NCBI GenBank assembly: GCA_031835245.1
Contig: JAVKOQ010000055.1
Coordinates: 98,501 to 162,500, forward strand
Source: Balamuthia mandrillaris
Lineage: Eukaryota > Discosea > Longamoebia > Balamuthiidae
DNA: 64,000 nt
Direction of reading: 5' to 3'
The notes below the pieces were generated by a model, which saw nothing but the letters and a program-made list of their open reading frames with translations, did no database searches and was not told the DNA's origin. Positions within the stretch are counted from its first letter, which is position 1; each line of letters opens with the position of its first letter. Shown in pieces: positions 23,037-33,026 of the stretch. A program made the position numbers and the translations under genes.

Positions 23037-23549
23037 TCAAAAGTCGGCGGATGGCGAAGAGGAGAGCGTGGGACTGCTTGGACGAAGGACAACCGAGACG
23101 GTTGCTCTTCGCGTTGGGCTACGAGGGGGTGGGGAAGTGGTCCCCGTCTTCATGACGGTCCTCGGCTGGTCTGTGGGGGAAGGGCACTCGGTGCCACAAC
23201 GGCAAGTGTTGGCAGGGAGGCGGTGGTGGCGGTGGCTAGGAAGAAGGGGAACGTTTCTGGTCCAACAAGCCATCGGCTGTAACAAAGCAGAAGACGCAGT
23301 AGAGGGGGAAGAGGCAGAGGGAGAAGAGGAAGAAGAGGAAGAGGAAGTTGGGGTAGGATCTAGTTCATATACACCAGAAAGAGGGTCGTTGGCAAAGTCG
23401 ATCCCCCATTTTTCTTTCATGGCCTCCATGTGTTGTTGCTGAAGACCGGTCAGCCATTCGATGGTGTCCTCCACAACGTTCGATTGCTGGTCCTGGAACA
23501 ATGCTTTATGACACGCTAATGACCTTCTTCGTGAACGTGGTTGTGCCAT
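23037..23549 (-). CDS. Putative KIP/CIP-type cyclin-dependent kinase inhibitor
   Basis: Single-exon frame of 170 residues from ATG 23549. Residues ~10-65 look like the CDI domain of p21/p27 and plant KRPs: ACHKALF (p21 ACRRLF, the cyclin-binding RxLF site), a connecting amphipathic helix (VEDTIEWLTGLQQQHMEAM), KEKWGIDFANDPLSGVYEL (p27 has RKWNFDFQ, PLEGKYEW). The Trp, Phe-Asp-Phe-like core, Pro-Leu-x-Gly and Tyr positions all fit. The remainder is Ser/Pro/Thr/Arg-rich disorder, as in KIP proteins; length is close to p21 (164) and p27 (198). CDI proteins bind cyclin and CDK and block the active site. The assignment rests on about 50 residues read by eye. Confidence 0.62.
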   Translation of the reverse strand: MAQPRSRRRSLACHKALFQDQQSNVVEDTIEWLTGLQQQHMEAMKEKWGIDFANDPLSGVYELDPTPTSSSSSSSSPSASSPSTASSALLQPMACWTRNVPLLPSHRHHRLPANTCRCGTECPSPTDQPRTVMKTGTTSPPPRSPTRRATVSVVLRPSSPTLSSSPSADF

Positions 23550-24029
23550 CGCAGAGGCGAGTAGGGTACGTGAGATGCTAGTGCTTGCTTTTAGCAGATA
23601 GCTGCTATCAAATGATGATGGATGGTTGTTTCTTCTATCCGAAAAAGAAAGAAACAAAAAAAAAAAGAAGGAGAAAATGATTAAAAAAAAGTGGGCACTG
23701 TTCTGAATGTTATTTTTGGAATGTCTTTGATTAAAAATTTTTTCATATTAATGGTTTAATTGTTCGTTCCCCGTAAAATGAGGTACTCGTTGTAATGCGT
23801 GGATACCCACCCATTCTGGGCCCCCCGGTGCGATGCGTGCTGCTATTTCGTTGTCTTTGTGTTTTTGGCGGGAAAGAAAGGGCTTGACCTCCTTTCCCTT
23901 TTCTTCAAACAGGGCTGGGGATAGATCTCTTGGTCATGATTGCGCTGTCGAAAAAAAGACACAAAAATCAGTCCAACGAAGTCGTTCACTGCGACTGGAA
24001 CCATTTCGTTTATATTACTTAAAGTACAA
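23550..24029. other. Intergenic region; no gene seen
   Basis: Upstream region of the CDK-inhibitor-like gene and downstream of the C2-lipase gene. A-rich at 23640-23690 and AT-rich at 23700-23770. In-frame non-ATG sequence continues upstream of ATG 23549 to about 23657. Confidence 0.45.
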
Positions 24030-27000
24030 CTAATATTGATCATTAGTCCCTCGTCGCAGAATCACGGAGCCTCTGGATTTGTGGTGGGATATTATCTTGG
24101 CCACATAGGTGCTCACTGAATGGTCCTTTAGCTTCCAAAAAGAGCCGCTGTAGTTTAGCCCCACTGGTTTCTGTTGCATTTGGGGAGAGACAACGCGAAG
24201 GACAATGAAGAAGCGGGTTGAGAAACTAAATGAGCAATAACCACAACCAGGTGCAAGAACAAAGCAGAAGAAGAAACAAACCGCAGCAAATTCTCCTGTC
24301 TTTTCAATGTGGATAACATTTCCTACTTGGAAGTAAGAACCAGACGGAACACCTGGCACAACATCCATGTTATTTATAACTCGATAGTATACAGTAGTAG
24401 AGGCCCACTGTAAGAGAGCTTCGTGTAACTCTTTGCAAGCTACAGCTGGTTGGCCGAACGTGTAAACCGCTAGAACAAAGAATATGTAAGAGAAAAGCAA
24501 AAGAGAAAAGAGCAAACGGATGGGATAAAAACATACCAGATACAGGGATGTATTGCTTGATAGGCGATTGTGCAAGCCGCACCTGTTTGATACCTTCGTT
24601 GGCTTGACTCTTAAGGATGCCCATGTTGTTTTGCAAATCTCCAGATTTCCATTCGCTCCACTCTTGCACCGGTTTATTGCCATTGGGAGGATTATGCAAG
24701 GTGAAATGAGCAAACGCCAAGTTTGCCAATGCTCCGCCTTTTAAAAGAACAAAACGAAAACGTCATAAGGGAAGTACGAAAAGGTTGCCAGAGGAAAGGA
24801 GATAAAAGAAGGATGAAAGACAAGGAAGAAAGAAAATACGTAAAACTTACCAAGCGAGTGGCCAGTTAAAAATAGAGGGAGCTGAGGGTTGCTTTGACGA
24901 GCACGCTGGATAAACTTTACCACTTTGGAAGCGACCGTCATGAAAGCTTTGTTGAATCCGATATGAACCCGTATATCTGGAAAGAATATGAATGGGGTAC
25001 ACTGCAACAGAAAAAATTAGAAAAATACAACGTTTTGCCAAAGGAGCAGGACAGTACAGTATTTATCTTAACATTGGTGCTCCAGTGTTTCATGGACTTG
25101 GTGCCACAGAAAGAAATAATGATAAACTGATCGTTCGCCATCCCAAAGCCCTTTGTACCAGTCGTCTTATCATAAAAATACGAGAAATGTTTAAACTCTA
25201 GCAACATTGAAGACAAAGTTGGATCAGTAAAAAAAAATAGCGAGAAGAGGAGCATCAGTACTCCAAATATTGGTTGCAACATCGCTGATAACCACAAAGT
25301 CTTCGTAGGCGAGTGCAGCGGCATGAACCAGCCATGTGCAGTGACCAGGGTTGTAGTCCTTTGTGGCAAAGGCTTCGGGCGTTAGGTCGAACGGATAGAC
25401 CAGAGAATGCGTAGAGCAGAAAACTACGCCTGGTGATCTTGTTGAATGTAGAGTTTGCTTTAGGTTTCTCATACTTGGAAGAGAGTTACGGCGTTGCAAT
25501 CCCATCTTAACAAGAAAGTGTTAGCCTAAACGCGACCCAGACGAAGAAACGAGCAAGAAGAACGAGGAAAAGAAGTCGAGCAATGGAGAAGAGAGACGAC
25601 AAAAGACAGGGAAAGAAGCTACACTACCACTTTTTCTGTGCCGAAACTTTGAGGGGTAAAGCCAAGCTGAATTTGACCGTGCAGAACGCCTTGTAGTTTG
25701 AACACTTTGATGGTTTCCTTGAACTTAGTGGGCCACTCTGGCTCAGGCGACAAGTCGGCATCTAGGTTGATAACGACCGTACCCAATCCTTCTTTTCGAG
25801 CAAAGTCACGATCCTACGATTCATGAATAAACCATTAGACGAAGAACAATGGGGAAGTGAAGGGGAAGGAGAAGGGGAAGGAGGAGAAGAACATAAACAA
25901 AAACACGAACAAAGAACCTACCCAAACCTCTACTACGATTTTGTCCACAACGGGCAAAAAGAAAATATCATTCCAAATGGGGCTCAGAGTCTTGTTGGGA
26001 ATGAGATTGGTTACTTCTTTTCATTGCAGTAAGAAAAAAAAGCAAGAACTTACCTTCTTTTTGGTTTTAGTCTTGAAAATGCGATATCCAGCCCCTTTGA
26101 TGCGACAAAAAGGGTCGCTGCTGCCATTACTGTCTGCTGCTATCAGGTTTGTCGCGCTGATAACTCTCAGCTTGACACATCGGTAGTCCATGCCTTCTTC
26201 TTCCCTGTTCTCTTCTTGCTTCAACTGTTTGTCCAACACTCTTTGTTCATCTTTGAGCTCTTCATAGCCTGCTCCAAAGTTAAGAGGAGTAAAGCCTATT
26301 TCAATCTGACCCGAAGCAACGCCGGTCAACTGGAACGCCTTCACAGCTTCTTTGTATTGAGTGGGGTAGTCGTTCACGTCTTTGAAAGATTCGGTAATGG
26401 AAAGCGATATTTCACCCAAACGGTCAGCTGACCCTATGCGATTCCAATCCTTTTTTGTTTGATAAAACTACACTTAGAGGAAAAAGAGAAGCGAAATCAA
26501 AATAAGAAAGAAAGTGAAATACTTACGAAGACCTTTAACAAAATGCTATCTTTGGTGTGCACATTGAGCTCTTCGTTCCATTGAGGATCAAGGGTCTGAA
26601 CATTCATGGATGTTGTGTGAGTAAGGGTAGATAGAGGAGAGGAGAAAGAGAAAGGGAGAAACTTGAACCTTTTTGATAACTTTGGTGCTGTAGGTTTTTT
26701 GCTTGGCGAAGACCTTACAATAGGGATCGCTAAAACCATTCTTATCGCCTGCAACAAGTTCGCGTGCTCTAATGATTCTGACCTTAACTGCATAAATCTT
26801 GCTCTCATTTTCATCCTCCTCTTCGCTCTCGTCTTCATCATCCCAATCTCCAGTGCTTAGTGTTGACTCGTCTTTTTCATCTTCTTCTTGCTGCTCTTGT
26901 GTTATATTCTCCTGTGTGTGCTTTGCCTTCCTCTGCTTCTTCTTTTTCAGCTTCGTTTCCTTTCCGAAGCTGAGTGGAGTCACTCCTATTTCAAGACGAC

Positions 27001-28385
27001 CAGATTCAACGTCTTCCAGAGGAATAGTTGTAACCACTTCTTTGAGCTTTGTTGGGAACGAATGAAAGTCGGAGAAGGTAGTATTCAGATCAACAGTGAC
27101 TTGACCCAGAGGATCGTCCTTTGTAAAAAGATCCCAATCCTGTTTAGCAAACAACGGAATAAGAAAATGTGACACAGCAAAGAGGAGAATATAAAACAAG
27201 CGCATGAGGCTAGAAAATAGAAGTGATGGGTACCCAAGCTTCAATCTTAAAAGTGTTATCTTTAATGCAAACAGTAAACTCTTCTTCCCAAACAGGATCC
27301 AATGTCTGTTATCGAGTTTAAACAGTGAGTTCAATGCAAATAATAAAAAGAGGAGCACGTTGCTTCCTTGATACCTTCTTGATTATTCTAGTCTTGTGAG
27401 TTCTTCTTCCCCCAATTATCTTGCAGTAAGGATCGCTATAGCCATTTCTGTCTGCAGCTATCAGGTCCATTCCTTGAATGATCCGTACCTTTATCACTTT
27501 CTCGTCTTCTTTTGCTTCTTCTTCCTCGTCGTTCTCATCTCCCTCAGCTTCTTTTTTATCAGTAGGCTGCTCTTGTTTTTCCAGTCGCTTTTCTATCGGT
27601 ACTTCTGTTTGTTCTGTCTCCTTTTGCTTATCATTCACCTTCGCTACAGTATCTGCTTTCTCCTTCTCTTTGTCTTTGTTTGTTTCTTCTGCTTGTTCTT
27701 TTACGTTTGCTTTTTCATTCCTCATTTCTTCTATTCCTTTGTCTGTCGTCTGTCGTTGCTGTTGCTTCTTCTTCTTTTTGTTCTTCTTTCGGTTCCTGTT
27801 CTTTCGTTCTCTCTTCTTTCGCTGCGCCAAACTAGGGCCAAAGTTCAAAGGCGTGAAGCCTAGCTCGACTTTGCCATGAGCCACCCCTTCCAGGCAGAAA
27901 AGTTTTATGGTCTCCACTTCTTTGGTAGGAAACTTGTCGGCAGGGTCAAAGGAAGCTGCGAAGTCCACCACGACCGATCCCAAAGAGTCATCCTTTGTGA
28001 TGGCATCCCAGTCCCACACTCCTACTTCTATTTTTGAGTCTTCATCTCCTTTGTCTTCTTTTGTTAACACCACTTCAAAGACTTCATTCCAGACTGGGTT
28101 TAGTTCCTTTTGTTTTAAAAATAGAGTGAGAAGTGGAGCAGAAGAAAACAGAGAGGAAGGAAGGAAGAAAGAAAGAAAGAAGAAAAAGACGAAGGAGAAC
28201 AAGAAGAACGAAGAAGAACGTGAGCGAGAGCGGGAAAGAACCTTTTTAATAGTTTTGGTCTTGAGCCATTTTTTCTGGCCGTAGCGTCGAAGTTTACAGT
28301 AAGGGTCGCTGGTGCCACACTTGTCAGCAGCAACCAGGTCTATTCCGCGTATGACTCTCACTCGCAGTCGTTTTGCTTCCGCCAT
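24030..28385 (-). CDS. Four-C2-domain class-3 lipase
   Basis: Multi-exon protein of about 1,100 residues. Exon 1 starts at ATG 28385. Four C2 repeats follow, each with the same signature: (VKV)RI..A.DLIAAD.NG.SDPYCK, a KTK.IKK end, LDP.WNE, W/DxD...DD.LG, and a GFTPLNFG-like end. The Asp residues of the calcium-binding loops (SDPY, DWD) are present in all four, so calcium-dependent membrane binding is likely. Lys/Glu-rich linkers separate C2-1/C2-2 and C2-2/C2-3. The C-terminal third is a class-3 lipase: LPLFLTGHSLGGALA holds the nucleophile Ser, VINNMDVVPGVPS the Asp, and LKDHSV the His. Preceding segments (DYNPGHCTWLVHAAALAYED, QFIIISFCGT) are typical of this fold. Probably a calcium-recruited phospholipase or acylglycerol lipase; substrate unknown. 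Stop at 24030-24032. Confidence 0.88.
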
Positions 28386-28876
28386 ACTTTTTTACAAGCA
28401 GGCGTTCCCCTCTTTTCCGCTTTGTGCTCGTCCCGTTCGCTTTTTTGTTTCACGAAACGACAGATTGGTAATATTACTTCCTGTTAGTAAGTTTTAACGG
28501 TCAGAGAAAAAACAAGAAACGAGGAGGAGGAAGAAGGAGGCAACAGACAAGAAGAATGTTCTGTGACATACCGGTTCGCTGCACAACCACACCGCTAAGT
28601 TTTCCAAAAGCCTTATCGGTGGAACTGAGTTGTTCCCCAGATCACCTTTATTGCTTTTGTGCTTATTTAGGAGCATTGCTTTTGTCATGACCATGCGTTT
28701 TATTGCTGTACACGTATAGTGCTTATCTGTAACGCAAGCAGCAGATCATTCAAAGAGTTACGTTTCAGTTACCTTTCAGCAAAAAAAAAAAAAAAAGCAA
28801 GGCGCTTGGTGTTGTTATTGGTGTTTGGTAGGAGAAGAAGGGAGAAGAAAAGTGCCAGAGGTTTGTGATGGGCGGT
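28386..28876. other. Intergenic region; no gene seen
   Basis: Between the start of the C2-lipase gene and the stop of the next minus-strand gene. A poly-A run at 28782-28797. Minor open frames only. Confidence 0.4.
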
Positions 28877-29703
28877 TTATCGTTGTTGCACCTGTTCCTG
28901 GTTGCGGATATCGGGGTCGGGATTGCCTTCTTGCTGCTTCTTCAGCTCCTTGTCAAGCATCCATGTGAGGGCCAGTAACAGCTGTGACCCAACAAACGCT
29001 CCCACCAACATCACGTAAAATGATGTTCGAGGGACTAAGCCGCACAGTCGTACAAGAGTGGATCAAAAAGTGTTTTTTTTTTTTTTGCAGTAAGAACATA
29101 GACCAGAGGAGAGGAGAGAAGAGAGGACATAGAAGCAGGAAAGAGGGAAGAGAGAAGAGTGGAGAAGTGAGAAAACATATTGAAGGAACGAGGGAGAGGG
29201 AGGGCGAAAGAACAAGTACTTGTGTCAATGGCGGCAGCAAGGCGAAGGGCGGAGCGCCGCAAGCGAGAGGGGGCCACTTGTGTTCTCTCGTTGATGTTTA
29301 GCCTGCGTCTCAGCTCTTCCGTTTCCTCACGCAGCTGTCGGTTCTCCTTTCTCAGCCACTCCAACTCGTGGCTGTCACTCGAGTGTGCAGCATTGATCGA
29401 GGAGGACGAGGAAGACGAGGAGGGAGGAGAAGAACAAAAGGCAGCTCTGCCAAGAGCAAAGGAGGGGCCCAGAGTGCCGCGGCTACGCGCCACGCCGCAG
29501 GACAGAGACCAGGCCCCTAGGGGCCAAAGCTTATTCTGTCTCTGTTGGGGCGCCCACAACAGGCCCGAGGAGGAGGAGGAGCATGCCGACTGTTTGGTGC
29601 CAAAGGCCCCCATGGGTACAACAACAGTGCCCGACAAACGAGAAACGCAGCGGCGTGGCACGGACAACAGCAGCAACGCTCCTTCTTGGTGGAGGAGGCT
29701 CAT
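28877..29703 (-). CDS. Putative mitochondrial single-pass membrane protein with coiled coil
   Basis: 213 residues in two exons (29703-29220, 29034-28877), joined in phase 1. The N-terminal ~90 residues are rich in Arg, Ser, Ala and Leu with almost no acidic residues (LLLSVPRRCVSRL), which suggests a mitochondrial presequence. A coiled-coil stretch follows (ELEWLRKENRQLREETEELR). The second exon encodes one membrane segment, MLVGAFVGSQLLLALTWM, then a charged tail ending in KELKKQQEGNPDPDI...QQR. No family is recognised; small inner-membrane coiled-coil proteins with this order exist in several assembly and tethering complexes. ATG 29703 was chosen because the longer frame has no other good start near the presequence. 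Confidence 0.65.
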
Positions 29704-29985
29704 CTTTCTGTTTTTCTTTGTTATTCCCTGAATATAATAGGTTGGGTAGGGCCGCTTGTGAATTATGTCGACAGAAATAGGCCGATAGGAACCAGTGGGC
29801 ACAAGGATTGGTGCCTTTGTGTTTGGGTGGGGGTGAATGAATGGACTTGGGTAAAGTCCAAAAGATAAGCCTGCTCTCCTTGGGGCTCCCTTCTGCCGCC
29901 AAAAACAACCGTTACGTTCAAGCGGAAGATCTCCTCTTCCTCCGCCTTATCGTTGACACGTCAATCAGAAAAAAAAAAGGAAGCT

Positions 29986-30058
29986 CGCCAAGCGTGGGGC
30001 TCGAACCCACGACCACAAGATTAAGAGTCTTGCGCTCTACCGACTGAGCTAGCTCGGC
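29986..30058 (-). tRNA. tRNA-Lys (anticodon CTT)
   Basis: The minus strand gives a complete 73-nt cloverleaf: acceptor GCCGAGC pairing with GCTTGGC, D arm with TAGCTCAGTCGGTAGAGC (A box), anticodon loop CTCTTAA in GACTCTTAATC, and T arm GGTTCGAGCC (B box) with a discriminator G. Anticodon CTT reads AAG. No intron. A run of Ts on the minus strand about 12 bases beyond the 3' end (poly-A at 29970-29978 on the plus strand) fits a Pol III terminator. Confidence 0.97.
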
Positions 30059-30123
30059 GCGTTGGAACGATTCTCCTCATTTTTAAGAGAAAAAGATTTA
30101 TCAACAAGCACAAAACAACGAAC

Positions 30124-31513
30124 ATGAAACGGAGAAGAGAGGCAAGGGAAGAGAGGCAAGTGCGCTTGGCTAGGCCACGAAGCGAACGGATCGGCCTTTC
30201 CTTGTTGGACCTTCCTCCAGAGCTTTTGTTGTTGATAGCGCAGCATGTGTTGGCCTCCCCCTCGGCCGCCATCGATCTGATCGAACTCAGCAAGACCTGC
30301 CATGCTTGCCGCTGCCTTGCCCTGCTGCCTTCCCTCTGGAAGCAACTCTGCAGGCGACAAATCGAAGAAGCAAAGGAGAGCGTGGAGGACGTACACGAGG
30401 ATGTTTCGTTCGTGGAGGATTCTCTCCGGAAAGCAGGTCGTTGGGCGCTGCTCTACCAGCGGCGTAGCGTCAGTCAAGCTTGGAGAGAAAAGGGTGGCAA
30501 CCATGCGCGTTCTTCTTGGCGCGCTAAAGTGCTTTGGCAGGGCAGTGGCTCTGTTCTGGACGCGCAAATGAGCGACAAGTTCTTGCTTCTCGCTTGTTCG
30601 GATGGCACCTTGCAAAGTACCTCCTCCTCTTCTCCCTCTCTTGGTCCTTCGCTCCTCTCCTCACATTGATCATCATTGATTGCAGTTGCCGAACGAAGCA
30701 CAAGCTCCGCCAGAAGAAATCACTGGAGAACGGAGAAGGAAGCGGAAACATGGAGAGGCAAATACACTTTTCGTAAGCATAGCGGAGCGGTGACGGCCGT
30801 ACAGTGGGACAGCAACCACCAGGTCATGCTCACAGGATCTCTCGACAAGACGCTCGCCTACTATAACCTGCAAAGCGGCCACGCTGAAGTTATTCTCCAT
30901 GGCAGCCCAATTCGCTGCCTCGCACTCAGCGCTTCTTCTTCTTGTTCTTCTTCTCCTTCTTCTTCTTCCTTCCCCATTTCATCAAGTACAATGGTGGTCG
31001 TGGGTAGCGACAACGGAGGTATTGACTACTATGACTTGCGCAAAGACTTGAGAAAAGTGGGTTACTTGGACGGTCATCAAGGCCGTGTCACATGCCTACA
31101 ATGCGATGTGAGGGGATGCGGTAACCTTGTACTCAGCGGCGGTGCTGATGGCATTGTAAAACTTTGGGACCTTCGAAGCAGCAGCGCAAGTGGAAGAAGA
31201 GATGTACTCCAGTTTAGAGGGCACACAGCCTCCATTTGTGGAGCCAGCCTCCATTTGGAGCACGCTATGGTGTCCGCAGCATCAACTGTGGGTAGCGCCA
31301 CTCCTGAGCTCTTTCTTTGGGATTCACGCATGGGCCAGAACACGGCAAGACAAAGTGGCATCTCCACCACAACCCCAACCAGCAAAAGTCTTGTCAAACG
31401 GTTGCAGGCAGAGGATATGAGAGCTCCGTTGTTGAGCCTATGGTGGGATGGCTTCCAGCTCTTCACAAGTGGTTTTGATAATTTGCTTCGGTACGTTTTC
31501 CTTCTTTCTTGTT

Positions 31514-31551
<38 letters not shown>

Positions 31552-31754
31552 CGTTCTTTTGTTGATGGCATGAGCAAAGGGTGTGGGATACTACAAGTAA
31601 GTGGGATTGTGTGGGAAGGATTGGACCTCATCTCGCTCCAGTTGTAAAAGTGGCGTCTGTCAGCAACGCTCTCAGCAGCAGCGATGGTCTCGTGGTGGCG
31701 TGCGTGGACGGTCGCATCATGCGCTGGTATCATCGTTCCTCTTCAGTTGTATGA
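30124..31754 (+). CDS. F-box / WD40 repeat protein
   Basis: 490 residues in three exons (30124-30616, 30686-31490, 31580-31754). Residues ~20-70 are an F-box: LSLLDLPPELLLLIAQHVL, then LIELSKTCHACRCLA and LWKQLC. The rest is a WD40 propeller: HSGAVTAVQWD...MLTGSLDKTLAYYNL, CLALSAS...VVGSDNGGIDYYDL, GHQGRVTCLQCD...VLSGGADGIVKLWDL, GHTASICGAS..., LLSLWWDGFQLFTSGFDNLLRVWDT, and a last partial blade. F-box/WD40 proteins are substrate receptors of SCF ubiquitin ligases: the F-box binds Skp1 and the propeller binds the substrate. The substrate cannot be told. The start overlaps the divergent tRNA gene's upstream flank by only 65 bp. The last intron carries (CT)n. Confidence 0.9.
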
Positions 31755-31881
31755 CTGATGGTTATTAAAAAAAAACGAAAAGGAACAGCAGCAAGAAGAT
31801 TTCACGTTCTCCTCCTTTCCTATGCACGCATGATGTGTGCTCGCCTCTCCGTGGCCCCAAACCTTTTGTAGCCCAGGATAG

Positions 31882-32388
31882 TCGTGCTCTGAACCAACAC
31901 GAGGCAAGCGGCAGCACCATGCATCCTTGCCGGTGAGAAAGCGGGGCAAGGCGGCAGGCACGGACCAACGGGATGGTGCGACGGAGAGGAAAGAGCAAGA
32001 TCAATTTGGCGAGGTGGGGGAGCGACGAGACCAAACAAACGAGGCAGCAGAGGTCAGGCAAGGTCCCTCCGACCAGACCGAGTGTCGCCCCTTCCAGTGC
32101 CGACACGAAAAGTGTGAGCGCTGTTTCATATCAAAGAGCTCAAGATCACAACACGAGAGGCTAAAGCACGTTCACTGCTCACCCGAAAGCTGTGGTCACT
32201 GCACTTACCTCACCAACAAGCAAGCGATAATGGACAGACGCGCACGCGCCACGGAGCAACAACAATCTTTGAGAGAGGCGAGAGAACCCTTGAGCGTTGT
32301 TTCACGACGACGCGGAAACGTCCGCAAAAAATCATTCTTCTCCAATAAAAAATCAGATCTTGACGTGAACTTCGTCGATCTTAGGTGA
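31882..32388 (+). CDS. Possible C2H2 zinc-finger exon
   Basis: Open frame without its own ATG; it would need an upstream exon joined near the AG at 31880-31881. It encodes a charged stretch and one zinc-finger-like unit, FQCRHEKCERCFISKSSRSQ followed by HERLKHVH, with Cys and His spaced like C2H2 (C-x4-C or C-x2-C choices, then H-x4-H). A second CSPESCGHC cluster follows. The 3' part is Arg/Ser/Lys-rich and ends at TAG 32386-32388. Coding potential is moderate and the gene start was not found. Confidence 0.35.
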   Translation, partial: SCSEPTRGKRQHHASLPVRKRGKAAGTDQRDGATERKEQDQFGEVGERRDQTNEAAEVRQGPSDQTECRPFQCRHEKCERCFISKSSRSQHERLKHVHCSPESCGHCTYLTNKQAIMDRRARATEQQQSLREAREPLSVVSRRRGNVRKKSFFSNKKSDLDVNFVDLR

Positions 32389-33026
32389 ATTTTCTTCTCC
32401 ACGTAAAGTTTCATTCGAATTTTCTTCTACGGTAAAAAACGAAGATACCCATCCGTGAACTTTAAACCAACCTTGGTTTTTTTGGTGCGGGAGTTTGGAT
32501 CGGAGCGGAACTATTGTTCACCTTTTGTACCATCTGTTTCCCCGCTTTTTGTCCCCTTTCGAATTTTCCCCACCAATGCGAGATGCTCCATCCGAACAAA
32601 TAACGAGATGTCGAGTCCGCGGATAAAGAGGAATAAAAAAGGAGAGCGGAGAAGAATGGAGTTGAGGGCGGATGGGCCGGACCAATGAAGCTTCCAGGCG
32701 GGATGGCGGTTGGTGAACCAGATGCTATTTGGAAAGAAAACTGACCGTTACTGCTTGGCGCCTCTTCGCTCGGTAAGAAGTGCGCCAAAACGATATTTTT
32801 TTTATTTTGTAGTTTCAACTAGAAACGATACACACATCGAGTTCTACTCACACTGTGACTCTCCCCTCACACAACTGCTATCACTCTTACCAGCGACTGA
32901 TATTCTTTAAACCCGTTTCACGGACACCCCCTTATCCCTTGTTTTTTTGACTCTTTTGCTAATTCCTTTAACAAACAAAACACTCAAAGAAAAAACACGT
33001 AACCACAAAACAAACAAAAAAAAAAA
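32389..33026. promoter_or_regulatory. Upstream region of RhoGAP gene
   Basis: 638 bp with no convincing gene. The last 70 bases before ATG 33027 are A-rich (AAACAAACAAAAAAAAAAAA), typical of a 5' UTR here. No TATA box or known site identified. Confidence 0.4.

Noticed and set aside
23200-23350. Plus-strand Glu/Gly-rich ORF opposite the CDK-inhibitor-like gene
   Set aside because: The minus frame carries the CDI-like motif; the plus frame is the complement of its Ser/Pro-rich tail.
29986-30058. tRNA as part of a mobile element (tRNA-derived SINE)
   Set aside because: The cloverleaf is complete with intact stems, anticodon and a likely terminator and no tail; it looks like a normal tRNA gene.
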